NCBI GenBank assembly: GCA_964384415.1
Contig: CAYLMV010000028.1
Span: 1-39,811 of the forward strand
Source of the DNA: JAGVPT01 sp964384415
GTDB lineage: Bacteria; Bacteroidota; Ignavibacteria; UBA10030; UBA8401
Reading direction: 5' to 3'
DNA: 39,811 nt
Made by a program: the position numbers and the translations under genes. Each line of letters begins with the position of its first letter. The stretch's first letter is position 1. Below are positions 8,263 to 17,040 of this stretch, piece after piece. The notes under the pieces are model-generated. The model was given only the letters and a program-made list of their open reading frames with translations. It was not told the DNA's origin and made no database searches.

Positions 8263-10806
8263 ATGAAACTTTCATCGTCCGCAACGATTCTTCTCGCAAT
8301 TACGCTCGCCGTCTCGCCTTCGCTTTTCGCTCTCGATCCCCATAAGTCGATCGCTCAGTACGGCCAGAATGTCTGGCTTCGCAAAAACGGATTGCCGGCA
8401 AACGCCGCCAATGTCGTTCTTCAGACGCGCGACGGATATCTTTGGCTCGGGACTTCCGCCGGACTCTTCCGGTTTGACGGCGTGAACTTCACCAAGATCA
8501 ACCTCGATGCCGACGGAGGGAGAACGAACGAAACCGTCACGTTCCTGCTTGAATCCAGGGATAGCAGCCTCTGGATCGGCACGGGCTATAATGGCCTGCG
8601 CCGTCTCAAGAACGGAAAGATCATTCGTTACGGTTTGAAGGAGGGTTTTCAGGACACGCAAATCCTGAGCCTTCTGGAAACGCGTTCCGGAAACCTATGG
8701 ATCGGCACGTCCAGCGGCTGCTTCATCTTCAGCGATGGAAAATTCCTCCCTGTTCGGCTCAACACCAACTATATCCTGAGCCTTTCAGAAGACTCACATG
8801 ATAAGATTTGGATCGGGTCGCATCGGGGAGTGAGGGTCGTTGACGACACAACGACGTCGGAAGCAATGAGCCTGACGCTTTCCGAAGGCCTGCCCAATAA
8901 TGCAACAACATGCACTTACATCGACCGCGAAGCAAATGTCTGGATCGGTACGGTCAACGGACTCGTCCGCTGGAGGAACGGCTCAATGAAGATTCTTACC
9001 ACTGCCGACGGTCTCTCTGATAGTCATATCATGGCAGTGTATGAGGACGTCGATAACAACCTGTGGGTTGGAACGAACAAGGGAGGGCTTGATCGGTTAG
9101 CGAACGGGAAATGGACCAGCTTTTCGAAGATCGACGGGCTCACAGACACTCAGGTCATTTCGATCTCTGAAGATAATGAGGGAAGTCTCTGGGTCTGCAC
9201 TTCGGACGGCCTGAATCAATTCGAGAATGTCAACATCACCACCTACACATCGTATGAAGGACTCGCCAGCGACTACATTTCGACCGTCATAGAGACGCCC
9301 GACAATAACCTGTATTTCCTCAGCGACCAGGGCTCGACCGTCACGCGAATAAAAAACGGCGCGATCAGCAAATACGACATGGCGGTGGGCCCGGCATTTG
9401 TAGCGCGGGATGGAAGCCTGTGGATCAGTCAAAGCGGTTTGATGAACAATATCAAGAACGACCGGGTCACACGCTACGATACGACTAACGGCCTTCCTCC
9501 AAGCTGGATCTCGGCAATCACCGAAGATGCCAAGAGCTTAATCCTGCATATCGACCATTTGGGAATTTTCAGGTTCGATCACGGGAAATTGTCGCCGTAC
9601 CTTGTGGGGGGCAAGGAATATCCGTTCAGAGGATACGTATCTTGTTTCTACCCGGAGCCCAATGGGGTCATGTGGGTCGGGACCGCCGATTCGCTTGTAA
9701 AAGTGGAAAACGGAAAGACGACGAGCTATACGACTGACGACGGGATGGCGGGGAGTTGGGTCAGCTCGATGTTTGATGACCACGAGGGAGATCTTTGGAT
9801 CAGTTCTCCGCAAGGCGGATTGACTCGTTTAAGAGACGGCAAATTCACGGTCTATGATACGAAAGTCGGTCTCTTTGCCGACGAGATTTATTGCGTTGTC
9901 GGAGATAATCAGGGGGGGCTCTGGCTCAGCAGCCCGAGCGGTATCGGGTTTGTCCAGCGAAAAGAACTCAACGATTTCGCCGAGGGACGGACAAGCAGGA
10001 TTCATTCGAAAGTCTACGTAACTGCCGACGGGCTGAAAACGAATGAGTGCTTCGGCGCCTGGCAGCCCGCGGGTTGGAAGACCCATGACGGCCATATATG
10101 GTTTGCCACGAAGAAGGGGGCCGTCATGATCGATCCGCAAGCCTTCAAACAAAACCTGAAACCGCCCCCGGTGCTGATCGAACTGTTCGTCGTCGACCAG
10201 CATATGACGCCGACCGATCGGGCCGTGCGTCTCGCTCCCGGCTCGGACAAACTGGAATTTCACTACACCGCGTTGAGCTATCTTGTCTCTGAACGGGTGC
10301 TCTTCAAGTACAAACTCGAAGGCTACGACAAGGATTGGATCGACGCCGGTACGAGGCGCGTTGCATACTACACCGGGCTTCCTCCGAATGATTACCGGTT
10401 TCGCGTGAAGGCCTGCAACAACGACGATGTCTGGAACGAAGCGGGAGCCAGCTTCGCGTTCGAGCTGCAACCGTACTTCTACGAGACATATTGGTTCTAT
10501 GGCTTCATCATCATCGCGCTTGGAGTCGCGGCGCTCGGCGGGTACCAGATGCGCGTCAAGCAGCTCCTGAAAAGAGAGAAAGAACTGGAAACGCGCATTC
10601 AGGAAGCAATGGCCAACATCAAAGTGCTGGGGGGACTTATCCCCATTTGTTCTAACTGCAAGAAAATCCGCGACGACAGGGGATACTGGGATTTGCTGGA
10701 AGGTTATATCCAGCAGCACTCGGAGGCAAAATTCTCGCACGGCATTTGTCCCGACTGCGCGAAGCTGCTGTATCCCGACGTGTTCCCTTCGAAGAAGCAG
10801 CCTTAG
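8263..10806 (+). CDS. 'two-component regulator' propeller protein ending in a Cys4 motif instead of a kinase
   Basis: 847 residues. A signal peptide (about 1-23) is followed by two seven-bladed-type propellers made of Reg_prop repeats with the recurring G-LW-G/ST--GL-R motif, up to about residue 640. A Y_Y_Y Ig-like domain follows (about 655-725: FKYKLEGYDKDW, LPPNDYRFRVKA), then one membrane helix near 745-765. A coiled-coil stretch precedes a short cytoplasmic tail with Cys796-x2-Cys799 and Cys829-x2-Cys832, plus His826 in FSHGICPDC. This periplasmic architecture normally belongs to hybrid one-component sensors of Bacteroidota, often sugar-sensing, with a histidine kinase or GGDEF output. 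Here no output enzyme is present. The Cys4 tail resembles a small zinc-ribbon-like motif known at the ends of response regulators and PAS proteins. It may pass the signal by interaction; this is inference. The start codon has a weak ribosome-binding site. Confidence 0.85.
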   Translation: MKLSSSATILLAITLAVSPSLFALDPHKSIAQYGQNVWLRKNGLPANAANVVLQTRDGYLWLGTSAGLFRFDGVNFTKINLDADGGRTNETVTFLLESRDSSLWIGTGYNGLRRLKNGKIIRYGLKEGFQDTQILSLLETRSGNLWIGTSSGCFIFSDGKFLPVRLNTNYILSLSEDSHDKIWIGSHRGVRVVDDTTTSEAMSLTLSEGLPNNATTCTYIDREANVWIGTVNGLVRWRNGSMKILTTADGLSDSHIMAVYEDVDNNLWVGTNKGGLDRLANGKWTSFSKIDGLTDTQVISISEDNEGSLWVCTSDGLNQFENVNITTYTSYEGLASDYISTVIETPDNNLYFLSDQGSTVTRIKNGAISKYDMAVGPAFVARDGSLWISQSGLMNNIKNDRVTRYDTTNGLPPSWISAITEDAKSLILHIDHLGIFRFDHGKLSPYLVGGKEYPFRGYVSCFYPEPNGVMWVGTADSLVKVENGKTTSYTTDDGMAGSWVSSMFDDHEGDLWISSPQGGLTRLRDGKFTVYDTKVGLFADEIYCVVGDNQGGLWLSSPSGIGFVQRKELNDFAEGRTSRIHSKVYVTADGLKTNECFGAWQPAGWKTHDGHIWFATKKGAVMIDPQAFKQNLKPPPVLIELFVVDQHMTPTDRAVRLAPGSDKLEFHYTALSYLVSERVLFKYKLEGYDKDWIDAGTRRVAYYTGLPPNDYRFRVKACNNDDVWNEAGASFAFELQPYFYETYWFYGFIIIALGVAALGGYQMRVKQLLKREKELETRIQEAMANIKVLGGLIPICSNCKKIRDDRGYWDLLEGYIQQHSEAKFSHGICPDCAKLLYPDVFPSKKQP

Positions 10807-10853
10807 CGCGTAACGCAGGCGCCTCAATCGCATCCATCCTCTCACCTCGTTTG

Positions 10854-10880
10854 TCGTTCCCAAACAGAGTTTGGGAACGA
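10854..10880. repeat. perfect 12-bp hairpin repeat (copy 1)
   Basis: TCGTTCCCAAAC, loop AGA, then the exact complement GTTTGGGAACGA. No T-run follows. It sits 48 bases after the propeller gene and shares its flanks (CATCC, CACCTCGTT, GGGAACG) with the second hairpin at 10927-10951. The two look like copies of one REP-type element with sequence-different but intact stems. Confidence 0.65.
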
Positions 10881-10926
10881 GATAGACACGAAACGCAAGC
10901 ACCACTATCCATCCACCCGATCACCT

Positions 10927-10951
10927 CGTTCCGAAGCTCTGCTTCGGAACG
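10927..10951. repeat. perfect 11-bp hairpin repeat (copy 2)
   Basis: CGTTCCGAAGC, loop TCT, then GCTTCGGAACG. The stem differs from copy 1 (CCCAAAC against CCGAAGC) but is again perfect, so pairing is kept while sequence changes. This is the expected pattern for a hairpin that is itself the functional or mobile unit. Confidence 0.65.
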
Positions 10952-10977
10952 GGATAAAACGTCCTCCTGCCATAACG

Positions 10978-11007
10978 ATCGCTCCGTTTCTTAGAGCGAT
11001 TTTTATT
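10978..11007 (+). terminator. rho-independent terminator
   Basis: ATCGCTC, a 9-base loop, GAGCGAT, then TTTTATT. It is suitably placed to end transcription of the propeller gene and lies just upstream of the ABC exporter gene. Confidence 0.6.
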
Positions 11008-11017
11008 TGTATATTTG
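10987..11017 (+). promoter_or_regulatory. possible Bacteroidota-type promoter for the ABC exporter
   Basis: TATATTTG at 11010-11017 fits the -7 consensus TAnnTTTG of Bacteroidota, with TTTC (one base from the -33 TTTG) at 10987-10990, 19 bases upstream. It would place the start about 45 bases ahead of the gene at 11071. It overlaps the terminator, and whether this organism uses that consensus is unknown. Confidence 0.3.
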
Positions 11018-11070
11018 TCATCGAAATTCTCCCAACAGACTTCCACTCAAAGAATTAGACTCGCGTTACA

Positions 11071-12831
11071 ATGCCCGATAAAGACCTGTCGCAGTTGGAA
11101 TTCAAACCAACGCATCCGTTTGTGAATTTTCTGCATATTTATCACGGGCAATATTTGAAAATTGCCGCTGCGATTATCTTCTTCGCAATAAAACACTCTC
11201 CCGTCTGGCTCCTCCCCGTTGTCATTGCCCGCATCATCAATATTATCAGCGATAGTTCCAGATATTCGGTTCACGACTTATGGATGGTCGGCGGCATTTT
11301 TTTCCTGATCATCATTCAAAATATTCCGATGCACACCTTGTACGTCCGCGTGTTCAGCGGCGCCGTCAACACAATGCAGTTGAATTTACGGTCCTCCATC
11401 GTAACGCGGCTTCAGGAGTTGTCCATTTCTTTCCACGACAATTATCAGTCGGGAAAGCTCCAAACGAAAGTACTCCGCGACGTTGAAACGCTTGAGATCC
11501 TGTCGCGCAACTTGATGAACTCCGTTCTGCCGGCGATTCTCACCATCCTTTTTGCCTTCTCGTTTACCGTCTTCAAGCAGCCGATCGTCGCCATTTTCTA
11601 TCTCATCTCGGTCCCCGTTTCGTCGAGCCTCGTGTTTGTATTTTCGAAAAAGATGACTGCCCGAAACAAGGAATACCGGAGCGAAATAGAATCGCTCTCG
11701 GCGAATGTGATCGAAATGATTCAAATGATTCCGATCACCAGGGCACATGGCGTTGAGGATGTCGAGGTTTCGAAGATGAATTCCCGCCTGGAAAAAGTGA
11801 AGACAAAAGGCATCCGGCTGGAAATGATCGGGGCGATCTTCGGCGCCAGTTCGTGGACGTCATTCCAGGCTGTCATGCTGGTCTGCCTGATGTTTACCGC
11901 CTTCCTCGCGTACAAAAAGACGATTAGCGTCGGCGATGTCGTTTTGTTTCAAAGCTTTTTCGCGATGATTGTGGGAGCCGTGAACATGATCCTCAATTCA
12001 TATCCGGATCTTGCGCGGGGGTTTGAATCGATCCGTTCGATCAGCGAGATTCTGGAGTCGCCGGACATCGAACATAATGCAGGCAAACATCCCGTCACGT
12101 CCGTTTCCGGGCATTTTACGTTTGAGAATATCAGCTACACCTATGACAAAGCGCAGCAGCCGGCGGTCAAGTCTTTTACGGTGGATATCCAGGCTGGCGA
12201 ATCGGTAGCATTCGTGGGAGAGTCGGGGTCCGGGAAGTCTACGTTGATGAGTCTTGTGATCGGCTTTCGACGGCCGACAACCGGCCGGATTTTGCTGGAC
12301 GGCAAGGACATGCAGGAGCTGGATTTGCGCCAGTACAGGAGGTTCCTCGCCGTCGTGCCTCAAACGACGCTCCTCTTCAGCGGATCGATTCGGGAAAATA
12401 TCGTCTACGGCATCGATAAGATGGGGGACCAGCGCCTCTGGGAAGTCCTCGAGATGGCCAACGCTGCCGAGTTTGTTTCAAAAATGCCGCACGGCCTCGA
12501 CTCAAAACTGGGAGAATTAGGCACGAGGCTCTCGGGGGGACAGCGCCAGCGGATTTCAATCGCCAGGGCGCTCGCAAGAAATCCAAGGGTGATCATCTTG
12601 GATGAAGCTACGTCTTCGCTCGATGTGGTATCCGAGTCTCAGATCCAGGAAGCGATCCAGCGGCTCATTAAAGGCCGGACGACATTTATTGTCGCACACC
12701 GATTATCGACGATCCGCAACGCCGGCAGGATTGTGGTGATGAAAGAAGGGACGTGCGTCGAATCCGGCACGCACGACGAATTGATGAATGCCAAAGGGGA
12801 GTTCTACAAATACAAATTACTGCAGCAATAA
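11071..12831 (+). CDS. ABC exporter, fused membrane and ATPase domains
   Basis: 586 residues, the usual length of a type-1 (MsbA-like) half-transporter that works as a dimer. Residues about 25-320 hold the six membrane helices with the cytoplasmic coupling region. The nucleotide-binding domain starts near 347 (HFTFENISYTY). It has Walker A GESGSGKST at 383-391, Q-loop VVPQ near 428-431, signature LSGGQ at 487-491, Walker B ending LDEAT with Asp511 and Glu512, and H-loop His543 (VAHRLST). All catalytic residues are present, so the transporter should be active. Substrate cannot be deduced: lipids, peptides and drugs are all carried by this family. No partner gene lies beside it, and the next gene is convergent. 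Confidence 0.9.
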   Translation: MPDKDLSQLEFKPTHPFVNFLHIYHGQYLKIAAAIIFFAIKHSPVWLLPVVIARIINIISDSSRYSVHDLWMVGGIFFLIIIQNIPMHTLYVRVFSGAVNTMQLNLRSSIVTRLQELSISFHDNYQSGKLQTKVLRDVETLEILSRNLMNSVLPAILTILFAFSFTVFKQPIVAIFYLISVPVSSSLVFVFSKKMTARNKEYRSEIESLSANVIEMIQMIPITRAHGVEDVEVSKMNSRLEKVKTKGIRLEMIGAIFGASSWTSFQAVMLVCLMFTAFLAYKKTISVGDVVLFQSFFAMIVGAVNMILNSYPDLARGFESIRSISEILESPDIEHNAGKHPVTSVSGHFTFENISYTYDKAQQPAVKSFTVDIQAGESVAFVGESGSGKSTLMSLVIGFRRPTTGRILLDGKDMQELDLRQYRRFLAVVPQTTLLFSGSIRENIVYGIDKMGDQRLWEVLEMANAAEFVSKMPHGLDSKLGELGTRLSGGQRQRISIARALARNPRVIILDEATSSLDVVSESQIQEAIQRLIKGRTTFIVAHRLSTIRNAGRIVVMKEGTCVESGTHDELMNAKGEFYKYKLLQQ

Positions 12832-12890
12832 AACCTCGGATCTCTTCCGCCCCTCAGTTTGCCGCCAATCATCCCTCAGCGAGCCGTCAC

Positions 12891-15308
12891 TTACATACCG
12901 TCTTCATACTTCAGCGGCTCGTCCTTCACTTTTTTCGGGGGCGCGCCAAAGATATACGTCAGGCCAAAATAGATCACTTGCGCATCGCGTCTATTGACGA
13001 CCGTCTGTGTCAGCAACGGTATGGAGAGCGAGATGTCCCTTTTCTGCGTCTTGAAAATATCGGCCGCGGTTAAGACGCACGAGAGCTTGTTCTCTATCAG
13101 CGATTGGCGCATGCCGAGGTTGACGATATAACTCGGAGTATACTCGCCCTGAGGAGTCAACCGCGCGGAATTGTAGCGCGAGTTCACCTGCAGCATCGTA
13201 GACCTCGTTACATTGACATTGCACGTCAGCGCCCCGCTCCACGAAGTAACGGATTTGTTGTTCGTATACCCGAGATTCGAGGCGTCGATCTGCTCCCGGA
13301 AAACGTTTATGCTGAGGTTCGAAGTGAGCAATTCGTTGACCGAACCGGAAAAAATTAGCTCTGTCCCCACGGCGTGACCGTTGGAAAGATTCGTATGGGT
13401 TCGGAGCACGACGCTGTCGTTCAGAGCCTGAGTAATTGTTGTAAACTGATTATACGTATAACGATAGTACACGCTCGGAAGAACGGTGAAGAAGTCGTTC
13501 TGCATCTTAAAGCCGAATTCAACGGAATGGGTCAACTCAGGAACGAGGTGCGGGTTTCCGGCATTGAGTGTCTTCGGGTCCTGGTATTCGGGAAACGGAT
13601 TCATGTCATCCAGCTCCGGCCGGTGGATTCTTTTGCTGTAGTTTAGCTGCAGCTCCCCGGCATCGTTCATCTCATACGCCAAATGGATCGTTGGATACAG
13701 AGTAAAATAATCGTTGGTGATTACCGGGGCGGACGTCATCAGGTTGGATGTCGTTGATCCCTTTTCCGTCCTCAATCCGGCCAAGAGACCTAAACGGTCA
13801 AATCTGTCGGAGTACGTTGCGTACAAAGCGTGAACCCCTTCATCGAATTGAAACCGGTTCGTTTTCGTGACGTCATTCAAGAACAGCTGCTGAACGGGAT
13901 CGAGATACTCTGCGCGCAGATCGAACGAGTACGAATTCAGCTCTCCTCCGTAGCCGGCTTCGAACGTTGAGTGATCTCCGACCGGATATGAATAGTCGAC
14001 GGTTACTTCCGTATGTTTCTCTCCCTGCTTCAGGAGTGTGTTATCATATTCCGTCGCTATGCCCGGAGTGCGATAGAGGGTGGAATAGTGATTATCCTCC
14101 TGTTCGGGGGCGTTCGACGATTTCACTTCGAGGCGGACTTTGTGATCCTCGCCGGAAAAATTATGCTGGTAGAACGACGTGAAGCCGTACTCTTCCTCAT
14201 ATTCGTCATCGTGGCGGTCCCGGTCATAGTCGGCCGTGACGCTTTCATTGGCGGCCTGCTCCAGCGTTTTTGCGACGTCAATTCTGGTAAATTTGTTATG
14301 GAAGTAATTCCCGCCGACGCCAAAACTGTTCCAATTGTCAAAAGCATTGTCTGCGCCCAGGTCGATGATGGTTGAAAAGGGATGCGTCACAGAGAGCAAA
14401 TCCTGGTGGTAGAGGGTGATCGTGCCGGCGGAATCCTGTTCAACCCGCCCGTCGGTATTTGTCCGGTTCCGGGAGTCCTTTCGCACGGCAAAATTTCCGT
14501 ACAGGTTCATCGAACCCGAATTATAATTGAGATGTGCGCCGCCGTTTTCGCGGTCATGGTTGCCGGCGTTGGCCGTCAGGCTTCCGTTGAGGCCCAGCGA
14601 AGTGTTCTTCTTCAGAACAAGGTTGATAATCCCGCCGGTCCCGTCCGGCTTGTACTTTGCAGAGGGGTTGGTGATCACCTCAATTTTCTCAATCGAACTG
14701 GCCGGCATCTGCTGAAGCACCTCTGCCCTGCTGCTCCCCATGAGAGGAGAGCTCTTGCCGTTGATCAGGATCAGCACGTTCGACGATCCGCGGAGGCTCA
14801 CGTTTCCGTCGATGTCCACCTCGACCGAAGGAACGTTCTGCAGCAATTCGCTCGCGGAGCCCGCTTTGCTGACGACATCCTGCTCAACATTGTAGACCTT
14901 CCGGTCGATTGAGCTGTTGAGGAGGTCTTTCTGTGATGTGACGAGAACCTCATCCAGACTGACAGCCTTCTCCAACAGCATGACCGTTCCAACATTAAGC
15001 TTGCTATGTTGAGAATCGATTTTGAAGAAAGGCGTATTCTTCCCTTCGTAGCTTATGAGATTGAATGAAACCCAATATTTTCCCTCCGGCACATTATCAA
15101 TCTCGAAGCTCCCGTTCTTCCCGCTGACGGTGCCGGTCACGATCGAGCTGTCGGCAGCACTGTGCACAACGACATTCACGAACTCGAGAGGCAGTTTTGT
15201 TCCCCTATCGACAACCGTCCCCTTAACGGTGCCGGCGTTCTTGGTCTGGGAGTAAGAGATCATCGTGAGAATCGCGAGGGAGAGAACGAAGTATTTCAGC
15301 AGGGGCAT
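12891..15308 (-). CDS. TonB-dependent-receptor-like outer-membrane beta-barrel protein
   Basis: 805 residues. A signal peptide (about 1-20) is followed by a carboxypeptidase-regulatory-like Ig domain (about 28-105: GTVKGTVVDRGTKLPLEFVNVVV). A plug-like domain follows (about 118-235), including LLQNVPSVEVDIDGNVSLRG and the IEKIEVITNPSAKY..GGIINL block. The long barrel (about 240-790) is rich in alternating aromatic strands and Asn/Asp loops. This arrangement matches the Bacteroidota 'outer membrane protein beta-barrel family' (OMP_b-brl_3 type), related to TonB-dependent receptors. No TonB box is clear, and no SusD partner is adjacent, so a glycan-uptake role is not supported. The protein ends with a polar tail after the last strand (VIYFGLTYIFG). 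It converges with the ABC exporter gene 59 bp away. Confidence 0.87.
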   Translation of the reverse strand: MPLLKYFVLSLAILTMISYSQTKNAGTVKGTVVDRGTKLPLEFVNVVVHSAADSSIVTGTVSGKNGSFEIDNVPEGKYWVSFNLISYEGKNTPFFKIDSQHSKLNVGTVMLLEKAVSLDEVLVTSQKDLLNSSIDRKVYNVEQDVVSKAGSASELLQNVPSVEVDIDGNVSLRGSSNVLILINGKSSPLMGSSRAEVLQQMPASSIEKIEVITNPSAKYKPDGTGGIINLVLKKNTSLGLNGSLTANAGNHDRENGGAHLNYNSGSMNLYGNFAVRKDSRNRTNTDGRVEQDSAGTITLYHQDLLSVTHPFSTIIDLGADNAFDNWNSFGVGGNYFHNKFTRIDVAKTLEQAANESVTADYDRDRHDDEYEEEYGFTSFYQHNFSGEDHKVRLEVKSSNAPEQEDNHYSTLYRTPGIATEYDNTLLKQGEKHTEVTVDYSYPVGDHSTFEAGYGGELNSYSFDLRAEYLDPVQQLFLNDVTKTNRFQFDEGVHALYATYSDRFDRLGLLAGLRTEKGSTTSNLMTSAPVITNDYFTLYPTIHLAYEMNDAGELQLNYSKRIHRPELDDMNPFPEYQDPKTLNAGNPHLVPELTHSVEFGFKMQNDFFTVLPSVYYRYTYNQFTTITQALNDSVVLRTHTNLSNGHAVGTELIFSGSVNELLTSNLSINVFREQIDASNLGYTNNKSVTSWSGALTCNVNVTRSTMLQVNSRYNSARLTPQGEYTPSYIVNLGMRQSLIENKLSCVLTAADIFKTQKRDISLSIPLLTQTVVNRRDAQVIYFGLTYIFGAPPKKVKDEPLKYEDGM

Positions 15309-15502
15309 GGGACGATTCTAGCTTTCTGATGTATAACGGAATCTATTAATATAGAGAGTGAAGATGAAATTATCATGAATTTTTGGTAGCGGTGTGTATT
15401 GAATGAACAGTCATTTGGATTGTTCAATGTGAAGGAGGCTTTTCGGATTGAAGGAGTGGAAATACTGCGTGAATTGCAGGAATGAAACTAACCGGCTTCC
15501 CT
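15309..15502. other. spacer between receptor and phosphoesterase genes
   Basis: 194 bp between two leftward genes. AT-rich near 15345-15390 (CTATTAATATAG, AAATTATCATGAATTTTT), a plausible promoter area for the receptor gene. No ORF or hairpin stands out. Confidence 0.35.
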
Positions 15503-16204
15503 TTACATCCCGTACATCAGCCGGTATCCAAGCTCCTGCGGCAGTCCGGCTTTCAGAATTTTTTCCGCCGCAAGCTGGATGTTGTATTCGGATCGGATCA
15601 ACTCATACTTCCACGCAGTCGAATCAAAAATGCCGAAAGAAAGCATCGGGTTCCCATCCCGCGGCTGGCCGACACTCCCAACGTTGACAAGCTGACGTTC
15701 CGTCCGGGAGACCGACTTCGACCTCCCGCTCACCGAAAAGATACCCGGTACATGCGTGTGTCCGATGAAGCAAATCATTTCTTCGAAGTATTGAATCGCA
15801 TCCGCGGCTTCCTCTGCGTTGATGATATAGTCCCATGCCTCGGGCGAATGCGGAGACGAATGGACGAGAAGAATATTTTCCTTCTTTTCAATCATGGTTC
15901 TGGAAGAGAGGAACGAAAAGCTTTCATCGGTCAATTGCGCCGCAGTCCATTCAATGGCTTTTTGCGCGATCGGATTGAAGTCGTGGGGACCTGCAGGATC
16001 CAGAGCCGCTTCATCATGGTTGCCCAGGACAACAGCAGTACAATTTCTGCGCACAATTTCGACGCATTCATTGGGATTGGCGCCATATCCAACCACGTCT
16101 CCGAGGCAAATGATCTCATCGACGTGTTTATCGTCGATGATGGCCATCGCCTTCGTCAGCGCCTCCAGATTTGCGTGGATATCAGAGACAATCGCGTACT
16201 TCAT
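15503..16204 (-). CDS. calcineurin-like metallophosphoesterase (YfcE/MJ0936-like)
   Basis: 233 residues with all family blocks: SDIHAN (Asp8, His10), GDVVGYG (Asp36), GNHD (Asn62, His63), a metal-binding His115 in LLVHSSPH, and GHTH (His149, His151). These ligate a two-metal centre that hydrolyses phosphodiesters or phosphomonoesters. There is no signal peptide, so it is cytoplasmic. The physiological substrate of such small phosphoesterases is generally unknown. It precedes the receptor gene on the same strand with a 194-bp gap, so an operon is uncertain. Confidence 0.88.
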   Translation of the reverse strand: MKYAIVSDIHANLEALTKAMAIIDDKHVDEIICLGDVVGYGANPNECVEIVRRNCTAVVLGNHDEAALDPAGPHDFNPIAQKAIEWTAAQLTDESFSFLSSRTMIEKKENILLVHSSPHSPEAWDYIINAEEAADAIQYFEEMICFIGHTHVPGIFSVSGRSKSVSRTERQLVNVGSVGQPRDGNPMLSFGIFDSTAWKYELIRSEYNIQLAAEKILKAGLPQELGYRLMYGM

Positions 16205-16355
16205 AATCTCAAATTGTCTGGTTTATCAGCGATCGATAATGAACTACCTTGAACGGATCGACTCATTTTTTCATCCGGGATATTGGCTATTGTTTGATGT
16301 TGCACAATAACCAGCCATTTCATATTTCGCTCCTGACGGAGCTCGCTTACTAATT

Positions 16356-16935
16356 CTGATGCACTACTACAAATATCTCGCTCCTACGGAGCTTCATTGA
16401 TCGGATCAATTTTCGCACAGTTTGTAGATTCTCTGACGAGATCTAATACCTAAATACCGGTGCGTTGCCACAAATATCTCGCTTCTATGGAGCTTTAATG
16501 ATCGCATCAATTTTCGTACGGCAGGTGGATTTTCGGACGAGGTTTGATTGCCAAATACTGATGCATTACCACAAATATCTCGCTTCTATGGAGCTTTAAT
16601 GATCGCATCAATTTTCGTACAGTTTGTAGATTCTCCGACGAGATTTAATACCTAAATACCGGTGCGTTACTACAAATATCTCGCTTCTACGGAGCTTCAA
16701 TGATGCCATCAATTTTCAGGCAGTTTGTAGATTCTCTGGCGAGATATAACACCTAAATACCGGTGCGTTACCACAAAGGTCTCGCTTCTACGGAGCTTTA
16801 ATGATCGCGTCAATTTTCGTACGGTTTGTATATTCTCTGGCGAGGTCTGATAGCTAAATGCCGGTTCGTGGCGACAGATGAGTCGCCTCCACCGGAGCTT
16901 ACGGACCGCATCAATTCGCACACAGTTCAAAGAAT
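16356..16935. repeat. 101-bp tandem repeat array, about 5.7 copies
   Basis: The motif ACAAATATCTCGCT...GGAGCTT recurs at 16371, 16472, 16573, 16674, 16775 and (degenerate) 16876, each step exactly 101 bases. Each unit runs roughly CCGGTGCGTTAC-(hairpin)-AATGATCGCATCAATTTTCG-TTTGTAGATTCTC-GACGAGA-TAATACCTAAATA. The hairpin is GCTCC-TAC-GGAGC in copy 1, GCTTC-TAT-GGAGC in copies 2 and 3, GCTTC-TAC-GGAGC in 4 and 5, so pairing is kept by G-T wobble on the plus strand. A partial unit precedes copy 1. The array fills most of the 836-bp gap downstream of the kinase cluster (16205-17040). Spacing and near-identical units exclude CRISPR. Confidence 0.85.
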
Positions 16936-16939
16936 CCTA

Positions 16940-17004
16940 GTCCCGGAGGAACGATATATTTGTAGCGTTGATTCACCACCTTCTCGTTGAAGCTCCGTAG
17001 GAGC
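16940..17004 (-). repeat. two inverted hairpin elements of the same family
   Basis: GTCCC-GGA-GGAAC at 16940-16952, followed by GATATATTTGTAG, and GCTCC-GTA-GGAGC at 16992-17004. Read on the minus strand they show the family order CTACAAATAT-TC then hairpin. They lie between the 101-bp array and the stop codon of the last kinase gene, facing the opposite way to the array units. Confidence 0.6.
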
Positions 17005-17040
17005 GATATGGAAGTCGGAGTGAGCGTGCTAATCACAAAT

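Noticed and set aside
9829..10905. 358-codon minus-strand ORF inside the propeller gene
   Set aside because: Antisense shadow; the plus frame has clear domains through the same stretch.
14382..14912. 176-codon plus-strand ORF inside the outer-membrane receptor gene
   Set aside because: Antisense shadow of the plug-domain region.
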